Source of the DNA: Salinicola rhizosphaerae
Lineage (GTDB): Bacteria; Pseudomonadota; Gammaproteobacteria; Pseudomonadales; Halomonadaceae
NCBI RefSeq assembly: GCF_014652715.1
Contig: NZ_BMZI01000001.1
Location: forward strand, 296,801 to 360,800
Length of the DNA: 64,000 nt
Direction of reading: 5' to 3'
Every line of letters starts with the position of its first letter. The first letter of the stretch is position 1. Made by a program: the position numbers and the translations under genes. Shown piece by piece: positions 26,047-35,933 of the stretch. A model generated the notes under the pieces. It did no database searches. It saw nothing but the letters and a program-made list of their open reading frames with translations, and was not told the DNA's origin.

Positions 26047-27046
26047 TGTCGAAGTCCTTCATGGCAGAGTACGTACCATGGTCGATAAGATGCTTCACCC
26101 GCAGGGCGCGGTGGCCCTCGCGCGTACCATATTCACAGGCCATGACCGGGACGCCGTCGACGCGCACGTCAAGGCTCTTCGGCAGGTCGATCGGCAATAC
26201 GTCACCGACCTTCAGAGACATCACTTCGGCGATAGTCGAGTCGACTTCGGCGAAGTCCGCAATCAGTTCGACCTGGGTCTGCTTGATCTCGCCGGCCATG
26301 CGCGACTCCCACTGAGTGTCGTCGCTGCCGTAGCTGCCGATCGGGCTCGAAAGCACGTCGCGTATCGGCTCGATCATGGAAAACGGGATGCAGATATTGA
26401 AATCGCTGGCGAGGTTGCCGACCTCCAGGTGGAAGGTGCTGTTGACCACAATCTCGTTGGGCGAGTTGGTGATGTTGGCGAAACGCACCTGCATTTCGGA
26501 GCGCATGTACTCGATCTCCAGCGGGTAGACCGATTTCCAGGCGTCGCCGTAACCTTCCAGCGCCAGCGTCATCAGGCGCTGAATGATGCGCTGCTCGGTC
26601 GCGGTGAACTCGCGGCCGTCCGACTTGGTGAGAAACCGGCCATCTCCACCAAACAGATTGTCGACGACCATGAACACCAGGCTCGGCGGAAAGACGAGTA
26701 GCGCGGTGCCTTTCAGCGGCTTGAGGCTGATCAGGTTGAGGTTCGTCGGCACCGGCAGGTTGCGGGCGAACTCGCTGTAGCTCTGGTAGCGAACGCCGGT
26801 CACCGTGATATCCGCACTACGCCGGATCAGGTTGAACATCGCCACGCGAAACAGGCGCGCGAATCGCTCGTTGATGATATCCAGCGCGTGCAGGCGTTCA
26901 CGAATGATCCGGTGCTGATTCGCCGGATCGAACGGCCGCGTGCGTTTTTCGCCGGGAGTGTCGTCCGCCGGCTTGTCGTCGTCGCCGCTGACGCCATTGA
27001 GCAGGGCGTCGATCTCTTCCTGCGACAGCAAATCGTCTTGGGACAT
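26039..27046 (-). CDS. fliM: FliM flagellar motor switch protein
   Basis: The extreme N-terminus carries the CheY-P docking motif (LLSQEEIDALL). The middle domain (about 60-230) binds FliG, and a C-terminal SpoA domain (about 250-330) binds FliN. At 335 residues it is the usual length. FliM is the C-ring component that receives the chemotaxis signal, although che genes are not in the window. Confidence 0.94.
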   Translation of the reverse strand: MSQDDLLSQEEIDALLNGVSGDDDKPADDTPGEKRTRPFDPANQHRIIRERLHALDIINERFARLFRVAMFNLIRRSADITVTGVRYQSYSEFARNLPVPTNLNLISLKPLKGTALLVFPPSLVFMVVDNLFGGDGRFLTKSDGREFTATEQRIIQRLMTLALEGYGDAWKSVYPLEIEYMRSEMQVRFANITNSPNEIVVNSTFHLEVGNLASDFNICIPFSMIEPIRDVLSSPIGSYGSDDTQWESRMAGEIKQTQVELIADFAEVDSTIAEVMSLKVGDVLPIDLPKSLDVRVDGVPVMACEYGTREGHRALRVKHLIDHGTYSAMKDFDNE

Positions 27047-27063
27047 GGTCAGTCTGGTGCCGC

Positions 27064-27555
27064 CTACTGCACGATGAAATCGGAGAACAGCACGTCGTCG
27101 ATGGCCAACGTCGGCTGCGGCGTGGTGATGGGCGTGTCGAAAAGCCCCATGATCTCTTTCTTCAGCTCGATCTTCCCGGCGGGCTTGATCAGTTCCTCGG
27201 CACTTTTGCCGGAGAGCAGCATCAAGAGCCGACTGCGGATTTCCGGCATGTGCTGTGCCAGGAAGTCGCTGGTCTTGTCGTCCCCGACCCGAAGCGACAG
27301 ACCGACGTAGAGCAAACGGTCGCCGTAGTCGCTCTGCAGATTCACGGTGAACGGCGATACCGTCACGAAAATCGGCACCGGCGGCTCCGGCGGGGGTGCG
27401 TCTTCCGCCGCGACCGGCGAGCTGTCGCGCGCATCGAGGAAGAAATAGACCGCGACGGAGCTGGCGATCGCCAGCAGCAGGACGAGCAGTCCGATCAGAA
27501 TGAGAGTGCGTTTCTTGCGCGGCGCGGCTTGCGGTGCTGCCATTGCGTCTGCCAT
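27064..27555 (-). CDS. fliL: FliL flagellar basal body-associated protein
   Basis: From the ATG at 27555 (163 residues) the protein has a basic N-terminus, one membrane helix (about 17-40), a Pro-rich linker and the periplasmic FliL domain ending in the conserved IDDVLFSDFIVQ. FliL surrounds the stator and supports motor torque. The frame is open 46 codons further upstream, but that part overlaps a non-conserved gap. It heads fliLMNOPQR. Confidence 0.9.
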   Translation of the reverse strand: MADAMAAPQAAPRKKRTLILIGLLVLLLAIASSVAVYFFLDARDSSPVAAEDAPPPEPPVPIFVTVSPFTVNLQSDYGDRLLYVGLSLRVGDDKTSDFLAQHMPEIRSRLLMLLSGKSAEELIKPAGKIELKKEIMGLFDTPITTPQPTLAIDDVLFSDFIVQ

Positions 27556-27704
27556 AGCGGTAATCCCGAGGAGTTGCAGAGGATTATGCGGCGCCGAGTC
27601 CTTCAGCGATCGATGGAAAAGGCCGCTTCCGGTTTGCCAACTTCGCCTTTCGTCAGTGGGAGATAGGCGTGCTGAAGCCGGGCTAGACGACACCGCATAA
27701 CGTC

Positions 27705-27739
27705 AGATGCCGGACGCTTGCGGAAAGCGTCCGGCATCT
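27705..27739 (-). terminator. Strong hairpin between fliK and fliL
   Basis: Perfect 15-bp arms (AGATGCCGGACGCTT and its complement) surround a 5-base loop, 21 bp after the fliK stop. There is no clear T-tract on the minus strand, so it may be a terminator, an attenuator or an mRNA-stabilising end between the fliJK and fliL-R units. Confidence 0.55.
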
Positions 27740-27759
27740 CGGTTTATCGGCAGCCGCCG

Positions 27760-29253
27760 TCAGGCATAAAGGCTGATGTTGCCCCTGGCGCCAATGGCGA
27801 CCGGACGCAGAGGCGCCTCTGACTGGATATCCAGGCCGCCGGTGGCGGCCATTGTTCCGATCGCGCGGCCCTGCCCCGAGGTGTCGCCTCGCGGGTCCTG
27901 CTGCTGCTGGAACTGGCTTTGATCGCCGACACTGGTCTCACCCAGCGCGATACCGCTTTGCGCCAGCGCTTCGCGCAGCTGGGGCAAGGCCGCCTCGACC
28001 GCGGCGCGCACCGGCGCATGGGCGGAAGCGATCTGCAGCTGCGCCTGCTGATCGTGAACGGAGAGGGAAACGCTCAATGGCCCTAGCGACTGCGGATTCA
28101 GGTGCAGCTCCATCTGCTGGTCGCCGCGATGATGCATCTGGACGACCTGCTGGCCAAGCGCCGCGGGCCACTGTGGTGAGTTGACCGCCACCGGCAGTGT
28201 GGCGCCCGCCGGTGCCGTCGAGGTCGCCGTTGTCGCTGTCATGCCCGGCGCGCTGCCGGGGGCGAGGTGGCTGCTGACGCTACCGTTGGTCGTGGCTGCC
28301 AGCGTGGCCGCATCGATACTGCCGGTGTCCCCACCTGAGCGACTGAGCGGCTGGGCCAGCGCGTTGATGAAGCTACCGTCGACGGGTTTCTGCGACGCTG
28401 AAATGGCATTCGAAGCGGCCGGGGACGCGTCGCTTCCGAGCTTGGCCATCAGCTGCGTGGCGTCGTGGCGCGAGGTTGTGGCGTCACCTCGGGGGAAAAG
28501 GACATCATCGGTGGTCCGTGCCGGGTCGTCCGCCGCGAGGGGCGACGATGCCAGCTGCGCTCGAGTGCCGGTGTCCAGCGCCATGGCCTGGCCTGACACC
28601 GAGGCGCCCGCCAGATCAGCGCGCCCGGATTCAGACAGACTCGCCCGGCGCGCTGGGTCGGTCTGTCCGGAAGCGTTCACCGGGACGAGTTGTCCGCCGA
28701 GCGCGGCGACCATGGCTGCCAATGCAGCGTTATCGGTCAGGGGGTCGCCCTGCGGTAAAGCGCTGTTGGCAAGGTCGCTATCACCGCTGTCCGTTGGGCC
28801 AGGTGATGTCCCGAGAGCGGGAGAGAGACCGCTTTCTCGCGAGGCTATCCAGGCTGCCAGCGTCGCTTGGGCGCCGCCGTCGACGTGCACGCCATCAGGC
28901 AGAAGTCGCTGCGAATCGCCGGCTTGCGCGTCGTTCATCGCGGTATCAGTTGATGACGAGGCGGGCGCTTTTGCCAGCTCTCCCGTTTCGCTGCCAGAAG
29001 ACTGGGTACTCGCTGCCGTCTTGTCGTCAACGCTCGCGGCGGCGTCGGCGCTGGTCTTGGCCTGCTGCGCTGAGCGATCACCAGCCTGAACAGTATTTGG
29101 CGTCTGCGTCGCGCTCTCCTCGGCATCCCGAGCGCGCTGCATGGCCGTCGCGAAGGGCGCGCTCTCCGCGGACCCCGAATTCTCGGATCGCGATGGGCTC
29201 GTGCCGGCGCGGGAGGACTGTGTGGCGTTGGCGGTCAGTTGGGAGATGTCCAT
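27760..29253 (-). CDS. fliK: FliK flagellar hook-length control protein
   Basis: The 497-residue protein has a long low-complexity Ser/Ala/Thr-rich N-terminal ruler region and a conserved C-terminal Flg_hook domain (about 375-460, LNPQSLGPLSVSLSV and LREALAQSGIALGE) that triggers the export switch through FlhB. It is secreted while measuring hook length. It is preceded by fliJ after a 75-bp gap and followed by a strong hairpin. Confidence 0.92.
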   Translation of the reverse strand: MDISQLTANATQSSRAGTSPSRSENSGSAESAPFATAMQRARDAEESATQTPNTVQAGDRSAQQAKTSADAAASVDDKTAASTQSSGSETGELAKAPASSSTDTAMNDAQAGDSQRLLPDGVHVDGGAQATLAAWIASRESGLSPALGTSPGPTDSGDSDLANSALPQGDPLTDNAALAAMVAALGGQLVPVNASGQTDPARRASLSESGRADLAGASVSGQAMALDTGTRAQLASSPLAADDPARTTDDVLFPRGDATTSRHDATQLMAKLGSDASPAASNAISASQKPVDGSFINALAQPLSRSGGDTGSIDAATLAATTNGSVSSHLAPGSAPGMTATTATSTAPAGATLPVAVNSPQWPAALGQQVVQMHHRGDQQMELHLNPQSLGPLSVSLSVHDQQAQLQIASAHAPVRAAVEAALPQLREALAQSGIALGETSVGDQSQFQQQQDPRGDTSGQGRAIGTMAATGGLDIQSEAPLRPVAIGARGNISLYA

Positions 29254-29328
29254 GTCGCGATTCCGGCAAAAAGGGACGAAAAAGAATGGGGCGAAAAAAG
29301 AGCTGTCGAGGCAAGACCTGTCAAACCA

Positions 29329-29784
29329 TCAAGAGTGACGCGAGTCCGCCTGGCGCCGTCTCAACTGGGCGGCAAGCTCGTCGCTGGTTCGCTGTTCGTG
29401 CTTGGCGGCCCTGTGAGCCAGCTCCCGTTCACCGCGGGCGTGGAGCGTCGAGTAGGCGTTGAGCCGACGGTGCTCGCCTTGCCAGTGGCGTTTACCGGAC
29501 TCGACGCGAGCCTGCTGGTCGCCGAGGCGGAGCCGCTGCTGTGCGATCGCCTGCTCGAGCGACCCGAGAAATTGCTGATAGTCTCGCCACTGGCTCGATG
29601 TCACGCCGCTGGCCAGGGTCGCATGCAGCTTGCGCTGATATTCGTCGCGGTACTGCATGAGCTGTTCGAGCTGGCGTTCGACGTCCTGCTGCTGGCGCTG
29701 CAGCCGCCCAAGGTCTTCGACGGCCTTGTCGCTGCTGCGCTGCGCGAGGTCGCGAAGCATTTCCATGGCTTGCAGATTGCCCAA
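29329..29784 (-). CDS. fliJ: FliJ flagellar export chaperone/ATPase stalk
   Basis: An almost wholly coiled-coil protein (QQQDVERQLEQLMQYRDEY) that matches FliJ, the central stalk of the FliI ATPase. I choose a TTG start at 29784 (151 residues, MGNLQAMEMLRDL) because AAGGAGG lies six bases upstream; the longer frame to 29853 starts before that ribosome site, and the ATG at 29766 lacks one. It is separated from fliI by 214 bp holding a triple TTTCGACA motif. Confidence 0.9.
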   Translation of the reverse strand: MGNLQAMEMLRDLAQRSSDKAVEDLGRLQRQQQDVERQLEQLMQYRDEYQRKLHATLASGVTSSQWRDYQQFLGSLEQAIAQQRLRLGDQQARVESGKRHWQGEHRRLNAYSTLHARGERELAHRAAKHEQRTSDELAAQLRRRQADSRHS

Positions 29785-29998
29785 GAGTCCCCTCCTTACC
29801 CACACGAAGGTTTTCGACACGATCGGTTGTCGAAACGACGGGTTTCGACACAACTTCGATAAGTGCCATTGTCTGCCGGTTGGCGTCGCGTCTAAGGGAC
29901 GATAAGCGGGCTTGCGGGTACGCTATTCGCGTTTCGTAGACGGTTGCGGTTATCAGGTTCGGCGTTCGCACCGAGGCACATTCCGCGATTCGATGCGA
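29785..29998 (-). promoter_or_regulatory. fliI-fliJ gap with three TTTCGACA boxes
   Basis: TTTCGACA occurs at 29812-29819 and 29843-29850, and in reverse (TGTCGAAA) at 29828-29835, centre spacings being 16 and 15 bp. The boxes lie 28-66 bp ahead of the fliJ TTG. In most relatives fliI and fliJ are nearly contiguous, so this gap probably contains a promoter or operator. Confidence 0.4.
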
Positions 29999-31450
29999 TC
30001 AAGGGCCGTCGGCCGGTACCAGCCGGCCAAGCTCGGCCAGGGTATGCGCCCGATCCGAATTTTCGTCCATGCGCTGCGCGAGAAAGCCTTCCAGCCGCGG
30101 GTAGAGCGCCACCGCGCGGTCCAGCTGCGGGTCCTGGCCGGTGACATAGGCGCCGACATTGATCAGGTCACGGTTACGCTGATAGCGCGAAATCATCTGC
30201 TTGAAACGCTGGGCCTGGCGTAGCTGCCCGCCGTCGACGACCGCCGGCATCGCGCGGCTGATCGAGGCTTCGATATCGATGGCGGGGTAGTGGCCGCTTT
30301 CCGCCAGCTGGCGCGACAGTACGATGTGGCCGTCGAGAATCGCGCGGGCGGAGTCCGCGATGGGGTCCTGCTGATCGTCGCCTTCCGTCAGCACGGTGTA
30401 GAAGGCGGTTATCGAACCACCGCCGCGTTTACCGTTGCCGGCGCGCTCGACGAGGCTGGGCAATTTGGCGAAAACCGAAGGCGGATAGCCCTTGGTCGCC
30501 GGCGGCTCACCGATGGCCAGCGCGATCTCGCGGGCGGCCATGGCATAGCGGGTCAGCGAGTCCATGATCAACAGGACGTTGCGTCCCTTGTCGCGAAAAT
30601 CTTCCGCCAGCCGGGTGGCATAGGCGGCGCCCTGCATGCGCTGCAGCGGTGAGGTATCGGCGGGCGCGGCAACGACGACGGCGCGCGCCAGCCCCTCCTC
30701 GCCGAGGATGTTCTCGATGAAGTCCTGGACCTCCCGGCCGCGCTCGCCGATCAGTCCGACGACGATGACATCGGCGTCGGTAAAGCGCGCCATCATGCCC
30801 AGCAGCACGCTCTTGCCGACACCGGAACCGGCGAACAGTCCCATGCGCTGCCCGCGGCCGACCGTCAGCAGGCCATTGATGGCCCGGATGCCGACATCGA
30901 TGGCCGTGTCGATCGGGGCTCGCGCCAGCGGGTTGATCGGCGGTGTTTCCAGTGGCGCGTGCGGTGACTGCTCCAGCGGACCGAGATCGTCCAACGGGCG
31001 ACCGTTGCCATCCAGCACGCGGCCGAGCAGACCGTCTCCCAGCGGAAAGCGCCGAGCACTGGCGATATCCAGGCGATTGCCGCTCAAGGCCAGGACGCGG
31101 GCGCCGGGCAGCAGGCCGCTGGTATCGGCCAGCGGCATCAAAAACAGCTTGTCGGCGGAGAAGCCGACGACCTCGGCCTCGGCGAAGCGGGCCTCGTGAT
31201 CGGGCAGCTGGCCCACGGACAGTTCGATCAGGCAGGCGCTGCCGAGCGGCAGGCGGATCCCCACGGCTTCGAGCACCAGCCCGGTGGCCCGCGTGACTCG
31301 GCCTTCGTGGCGATAGCGGGAGAGCGCCTCGATGCGATGCGTGACCTTGTCGAGCGTGAAACGCCAGCGCTCGTGGTGATCGCCGGGATCACCACGTTCA
31401 CCGATCTCTTGACGGTCATCGATGCCTTGACGATCGCCGAGCTCAGCCAT
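29999..31450 (-). CDS. fliI: FliI flagellum-specific ATPase
   Basis: This F1-beta-like ATPase has Walker [16 protein letters not shown] and Walker [14 protein letters not shown], plus the FliI signature around [16 protein letters not shown]. It energises substrate unfolding and loading for flagellar export as a hexamer at the gate. The ATG at 31450 (483 residues, MAELGDRQ) overlaps the fliH stop by eight bases; the frame extends 37 codons upstream inside fliH without support. Confidence 0.94.
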   Translation of the reverse strand: MAELGDRQGIDDRQEIGERGDPGDHHERWRFTLDKVTHRIEALSRYRHEGRVTRATGLVLEAVGIRLPLGSACLIELSVGQLPDHEARFAEAEVVGFSADKLFLMPLADTSGLLPGARVLALSGNRLDIASARRFPLGDGLLGRVLDGNGRPLDDLGPLEQSPHAPLETPPINPLARAPIDTAIDVGIRAINGLLTVGRGQRMGLFAGSGVGKSVLLGMMARFTDADVIVVGLIGERGREVQDFIENILGEEGLARAVVVAAPADTSPLQRMQGAAYATRLAEDFRDKGRNVLLIMDSLTRYAMAAREIALAIGEPPATKGYPPSVFAKLPSLVERAGNGKRGGGSITAFYTVLTEGDDQQDPIADSARAILDGHIVLSRQLAESGHYPAIDIEASISRAMPAVVDGGQLRQAQRFKQMISRYQRNRDLINVGAYVTGQDPQLDRAVALYPRLEGFLAQRMDENSDRAHTLAELGRLVPADGP

Positions 31451-32201
31451 CGGTATCGGCCTGGTCGTCGTCCGGCAGGGCGCTGACGCGGCGGTGGCGT
31501 CGCTGATCGAGAATCGCCTTCCACTGGGTATCGAGGCTGGCATCGAGCCCACCCCCGGCACTCGTCACGCGGCAACCGCCGCGCGCCAGCGCGGGGTCGG
31601 AGAGACATTCCCAGTTGGCCGCGGCCAGCGCATCGCCAATCGACTGCGTCACCAGTTCGAGATCGTCAGGGTGCAGCCAGAGCCGCGGCTTGCCGCTCAG
31701 GCTGGTGTCGGCGTCGAGCAGCTCGTTGACGATCGCGAGGATCTGCTCCGGGTGTGCCTCGAGGGCGTCGCCTGCCAGTTGTCGTCCGGCGATCAGCGCG
31801 AGTTCGACCAGTTGATCGGCGATATGGTCATCCAGCGATTGCAGGGCGTGATGAAAGCCGTCAGCGAGCTCTGCCAGCGGATCGAGGCAGAGCGTCACCC
31901 GCTTGTGGAACTCGAGCTCCGCCGCGGCCTGGGCGGCCGCGAGGCCTTCGGCATAACCGGCGTCGTAACCTTGCGCCTTGCCTTCCTCGTGGCCGGCCTG
32001 GAATCCCGCTTCGCGGGCCTTTTTGGCCTCGGCGTCGCGCGCCTGGGTCTCCAGCCGGCGTCGCTGCTGTTCGCGATGGGCGGATTCGCTACCGGACGCG
32101 GCTCGAGGCTCTCGCTCGAGCGACCCCATCTGCCAGCGATGCCACTGGGCCTCGTGGCCGGTCGGCTTGCCGTCGCGATCAGACGTAGCCATCGTCGCCA
32201 C
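31443..32201 (-). CDS. fliH: FliH flagellar export ATPase regulator
   Basis: The 252-residue protein has a polar N-terminus rich in Glu/Ala, a GxxxG-type coiled-coil stretch ([20 protein letters not shown]) and a C-terminal V-ATPase E-subunit-like domain, as in FliH. It links FliI to FliN at the C ring. The first ATG overlaps fliG by 23 bp; another ATG three codons later is also possible. Confidence 0.9.
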   Translation of the reverse strand: MATMATSDRDGKPTGHEAQWHRWQMGSLEREPRAASGSESAHREQQRRRLETQARDAEAKKAREAGFQAGHEEGKAQGYDAGYAEGLAAAQAAAELEFHKRVTLCLDPLAELADGFHHALQSLDDHIADQLVELALIAGRQLAGDALEAHPEQILAIVNELLDADTSLSGKPRLWLHPDDLELVTQSIGDALAAANWECLSDPALARGGCRVTSAGGGLDASLDTQWKAILDQRRHRRVSALPDDDQADTDG

Positions 32202-33177
32202 CGCTCAATGCGATCTCGCCGGAGTCCGCCAGGCGGCGAACGATGCCGAGAATGGCCTTCTGTTCGGTTTCGACCTGAGACAGCCGCACCGGTCCGCGGT
32301 TGTCCATGTCTTCGCGCATCAGCTGTGCGGCGCGCTGAGACATGTTGCGCGTGAACTTCTCGACCAGCGCCTCTTCCGAGCCGCGCAGGGCGATGACCAG
32401 CGAATTGGTCTCGACCTCGCGCAGGATGAGCTGGATACCGCGATCGTCGATGTCGAGCAGGTTCTCGAACAGGAACATCTCGTCGATGATGCGCTGGGCA
32501 AGATCCTCGCTGTGAGCGCGTACGATCTCGATGACGTGCTCTTCCTGCGAGGAGTTCATCAGGTTCAGTATCTCGGCTGCGGTCCTCACGCCGCCCATCT
32601 TGCTGCGTTTGAGGTTGGTGCCGTCGAGCATCGAGGTGAGGACTTCGGTCAGCTCCTGCAGGGCGGCTGGCTGCACGCCGCTGAACGTGGCGATACGCAG
32701 CATGACGTCGTCGCGGAGCTTCTCGTCGAACAGCTCGAGAATATCCGCTGCCTGGCCGCGCTCCAGATGGACCAGGATGGTGGCGATGATCTGCGGGTGC
32801 TCGTCGCGGATCAATTCGGCGACCATCGAGGCTTCCATCAGATTGAGCGAGTCGATACCGGAAGCGGTGTTGCTCGTCTCGAGAATGTCCTCGATCAGGC
32901 TGCTGGCGCGCTCGCTGCCGAGCGCCTTGGTCAGCACGCTGCGAATGTGCTCGTTGGTATGCAGGTTGATGGCGGTGAACTGCTCCGCTTCGCGGTGGAA
33001 GTCGCGCAGCACGACGGCCATCTCCTCGTGGGAGACCTGGCCGAGCTTGGCCATCTCCTGGCTGACGTCCTGCACCTCGCGGGTCGAGAGGTACTTGAAA
33101 ATTTCCGCTGCGCTGTCTTCATCGAGCGAGAGCAGCAGGATCGCGCCACGACGGGCGCCGGTCATCTCTGTCGTCAT
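32179..33177 (-). CDS. fliG: FliG flagellar motor switch protein
   Basis: The 332-residue protein shows the standard armadillo-like FliG domains, with the stator-facing charged C-terminal helix region ([19 protein letters not shown]) intact. FliG joins the MS ring (FliF) to FliM and generates torque. It overlaps the end of fliF by four bases. Confidence 0.95.
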   Translation of the reverse strand: MTTEMTGARRGAILLLSLDEDSAAEIFKYLSTREVQDVSQEMAKLGQVSHEEMAVVLRDFHREAEQFTAINLHTNEHIRSVLTKALGSERASSLIEDILETSNTASGIDSLNLMEASMVAELIRDEHPQIIATILVHLERGQAADILELFDEKLRDDVMLRIATFSGVQPAALQELTEVLTSMLDGTNLKRSKMGGVRTAAEILNLMNSSQEEHVIEIVRAHSEDLAQRIIDEMFLFENLLDIDDRGIQLILREVETNSLVIALRGSEEALVEKFTRNMSQRAAQLMREDMDNRGPVRLSQVETEQKAILGIVRRLADSGEIALSGGDDGYV

Positions 33178-35012
33178 GACTTTTCCATCCAGGTTCTGAC
33201 CACCATGGCGACCAAGCGGGGGTCTTCCTGCGCGATCTCACGGGCATCCTTGAGATCCTGCTCGTAGCCGGACGAGCGGCGCTCACGCTTGCGGGTCGTC
33301 GCCGGACGATCGTCGACTTCGGCCTCGTCCATCTCGCCGACCTGCTGATAGCTTGCCGCGGCGGCGGTGGCCTGTGCTGGCGTCTGGGTGGGCGGGGCGG
33401 CAGGGGCGAGTTCGGTGGTCTGCTGGCGCAGCAGCGGTTTGATCACCTTGAACCAGAGGAACAGCGCGACCAGGCCGACCAGCAGGTACTTCAGCACGCT
33501 CTTGGCCAGGCTCCAGGCCTCGGCGGTCTGCCACCACGGCGTCGCCTCGAAGGTATCCGCGCTGACCTGGAACGGGCTGTTGACGACTTCCAGATCGTCT
33601 CCACGAGACTCGGTATAGCCCATCGCCTGGCGTACCAGCCCGCGAATGTTGGTCATCTCCTCGTCGCTCAGCGCGACCTGAGTCGGATTGCCGTCGTCGT
33701 CGACGCCATCGCGATAGTTGACGACCACCGCGACGGAGAGGCGCTGCAGGCCGCCGCGCTGCTGCGTGACGTGTTCGACCGTGCGGTCCACCTCGTAGTT
33801 GACCGTGCTGTCACGCCGTACTTGCCCGCTGCTGCCACTGTTGTTCGCGGTCTGCGCGCCGTTGCCGGCCCCGGTCTGATTGCCGTTCTGGGCGTTGGCA
33901 TTGCCGTTCGGGTTGGCATTACCATTCGGGTTGCCATTCTGTCCGGCCGCGTTGGCATTGGCCTGCGTTGCGGGGTCGTTGATCGGAGACGCCGCAGTGC
34001 CCGGTGGCTGATTGCTGAGCGCGCCCGGCACGCCCATGGCGAGATCGGCATCGCTTTGATAAGAGGAGCTGTTCTGCTCGCTACGCACGGCCGCCGGGTT
34101 GTCACCCTGGTTGGGGCCGTAGCGTTCGGCGGTCTGCTCGCGTTGCGAGAAGTCGACCTGAGCGGTGACCTGAGCGCGCACGTTACGGGCGCCGACGATC
34201 GGCGCGAGGATATCCTCGATGCGGTCGGCATAGGCGCCTTCGAGATTACGCACGTAGTCGAGCTGCGTGCCGTCGAGCTGAGCGCCGTCGCTGGCACGCG
34301 AGGTCAGCAGATCGCCGTTCTGATCGATCACGGTGACATCGTCGGTGGCGAGCTGCGGTACGGCGCTGGACACCATGTGCACGATGGCATTGACCTGGCC
34401 CTCGTCAAGCACGCGGCCCGGCTGCAGATCGAGCACGACCGAGGCGCTGGCCGGCTGGCTCTCGCGCACGAAGACCGAGGGTTTCGGCATTGCCAGGTGG
34501 ACGCGCGCCTTGTCGACGTTGCCCAGTGTGGCGATCGTGCGTGCCAGCTCGCCCTCGAGCGCGCGTTGGTAGTTCACCTGTTCGGCGAACTGACTGATGC
34601 CAAACGCCTGATTGTCCATCAACTCGAAGCCGACGCCACTGGCTTCGGGCAGGCCCTGCTCGGCGAGCTTGAGGCGAAGCGGGCGTACCTGATCCGCCGG
34701 CACCAGCAGCGCCTGACCGCCGTCGCTGAACTTGTAGGGTACGCCCATGGTGTCGAGCTGAGTGATGATACGACCGCCGTCGGCGTCGGTGAGCGTCGAG
34801 TAGAGCACGCGATAGTCAGGGCTGCGTGCCCACAGCAGCAGCGCGATCAGAATCGCCACCGCCGCGGCACCGGCGACCAGCAGCGGAATGCGCGGGCTGC
34901 TGGTGAGCTTGTTCAGCCAGTCACGACTGTTCGCGGCGGCTGCCTGACTGTTGCGGCCGCTGCTGGTCGACGCGTTCTTGGGCGTCTCGTTAGGGGACGT
35001 GGCGGTGCTCAT
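33174..35012 (-). CDS. fliF: FliF flagellar MS-ring protein
   Basis: The protein (612 residues) has two membrane helices (about 44-64 and 483-503) framing the periplasmic ring-building domains and a C-terminal cytoplasmic FliG-binding tail ([20 protein letters not shown] region). An unusual Asn/Gly-rich insert with NPNGNA-type repeats occupies about residues 350-390 in the periplasmic loop before the beta-collar region. FliF is the first structure made in flagellum assembly. It heads fliFGHI and is divergent from fliE. Confidence 0.94.
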   Translation of the reverse strand: MSTATSPNETPKNASTSSGRNSQAAAANSRDWLNKLTSSPRIPLLVAGAAAVAILIALLLWARSPDYRVLYSTLTDADGGRIITQLDTMGVPYKFSDGGQALLVPADQVRPLRLKLAEQGLPEASGVGFELMDNQAFGISQFAEQVNYQRALEGELARTIATLGNVDKARVHLAMPKPSVFVRESQPASASVVLDLQPGRVLDEGQVNAIVHMVSSAVPQLATDDVTVIDQNGDLLTSRASDGAQLDGTQLDYVRNLEGAYADRIEDILAPIVGARNVRAQVTAQVDFSQREQTAERYGPNQGDNPAAVRSEQNSSSYQSDADLAMGVPGALSNQPPGTAASPINDPATQANANAAGQNGNPNGNANPNGNANAQNGNQTGAGNGAQTANNSGSSGQVRRDSTVNYEVDRTVEHVTQQRGGLQRLSVAVVVNYRDGVDDDGNPTQVALSDEEMTNIRGLVRQAMGYTESRGDDLEVVNSPFQVSADTFEATPWWQTAEAWSLAKSVLKYLLVGLVALFLWFKVIKPLLRQQTTELAPAAPPTQTPAQATAAAASYQQVGEMDEAEVDDRPATTRKRERRSSGYEQDLKDAREIAQEDPRLVAMVVRTWMEKS

Positions 35013-35486
35013 GAGCGTCCCTGTTCGGCTGTCAGCGGACGGGAAAGCGGCGCGCGCTCACTCGTGCGACGATTCATTGACATCCAGGTCGACGACAGGT
35101 GACTCGACAGCGAGATGTGGTTCGAAAACATAGCGGTAATCCGCTCCCTGCAAAGCATCGGCTCTTCCGGCCTCCGGTATCGTCGACGGCCTCGAGGTTC
35201 GAGAGGCGATCAACGCTGCCCGGAATCGGGGCGTTATTGGGATGGCAGCCATTATGTGTCTGGCCGTAAAGGGCGAAGGACAAAAAAGCCGAGGTTTTCA
35301 GGCGCATTTAGCGCGATGGCGGTGAGAAGAGTGTTGGTAGGCTGCCAGCATCGAAAACGACCGCTCGGGAAGTCGATTCGCGGCAAACCTGCCTCGCGAG
35401 ACGGCCCGTCGGCACATCTCAGGTGACGATATGATGGATGCCAATACGCCGATGTCGGCCAACGCCTCGCCGGCAGGGCGGTCGCG
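35013..35486. promoter_or_regulatory. Divergent fliF/fliE control region
   Basis: This 474-bp gap separates divergent fliF and fliE and must hold their promoters, but I cannot point to a convincing promoter element. A plus-strand frame at 35115-35426 and minus-strand frames across it look like chance open reading frames in GC-rich DNA. No repeats or hairpins of note were seen. Confidence 0.45.
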
Positions 35487-35804
35487 ATGAGCGCCCCCGC
35501 GATCCAGGCTGCGCTGCAGCAGATGCAGGCGCTCTCCGCCCAGGCGGCGGGGCAGACATCGCCGGATGCGTCGAACGGCACCGGCGACTTTGCCGGTGCT
35601 TTCGAGGCGTCGCTCACGCGAATCAACGCCATGCAGCAGAGCGCGGCGAAGCAGACGGCCGCTTTCCAGGCCGGCGATCCGGACGTTGCGCTCAACGACG
35701 TCATGATCGACATGCAGAAGGCAAGCGTGGCCTTCGAGATGGGCGTGCAGACGCGAAATCGTCTGGTCAACGCCTACAAGGAAGTCATGGGCATGCAGAT
35801 CTAG
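35487..35804 (+). CDS. fliE: FliE MS ring-rod junction protein
   Basis: The 105-residue protein ends in the conserved FliE block (DVALNDVMIDMQKASVAFEM and RLVNAYKEVMGMQI). It joins the FliF ring to the FlgB rod and is among the first exported subunits. It is divergent from fliF as in enteric bacteria. No strong Shine-Dalgarno sequence is seen. Confidence 0.94.
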   Translation: MSAPAIQAALQQMQALSAQAAGQTSPDASNGTGDFAGAFEASLTRINAMQQSAAKQTAAFQAGDPDVALNDVMIDMQKASVAFEMGVQTRNRLVNAYKEVMGMQI

Positions 35805-35933
35805 TCTCGCGTCAAACCTGTCACTCATGTGAACGCCGACAGGGTTCTCCATCTTTGCTATCGTCTCAGCGATGACACGCCGTTGGCGTAAGCGATCGTG
35901 GTCCTTGCCACGGCAGAAAGAAGGAGAATGACG

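Noticed and set aside
33771..35102. 443-codon plus-strand frame antisense to fliF
   Set aside because: It mirrors the full fliF gene and lacks any motif or upstream ribosome site.
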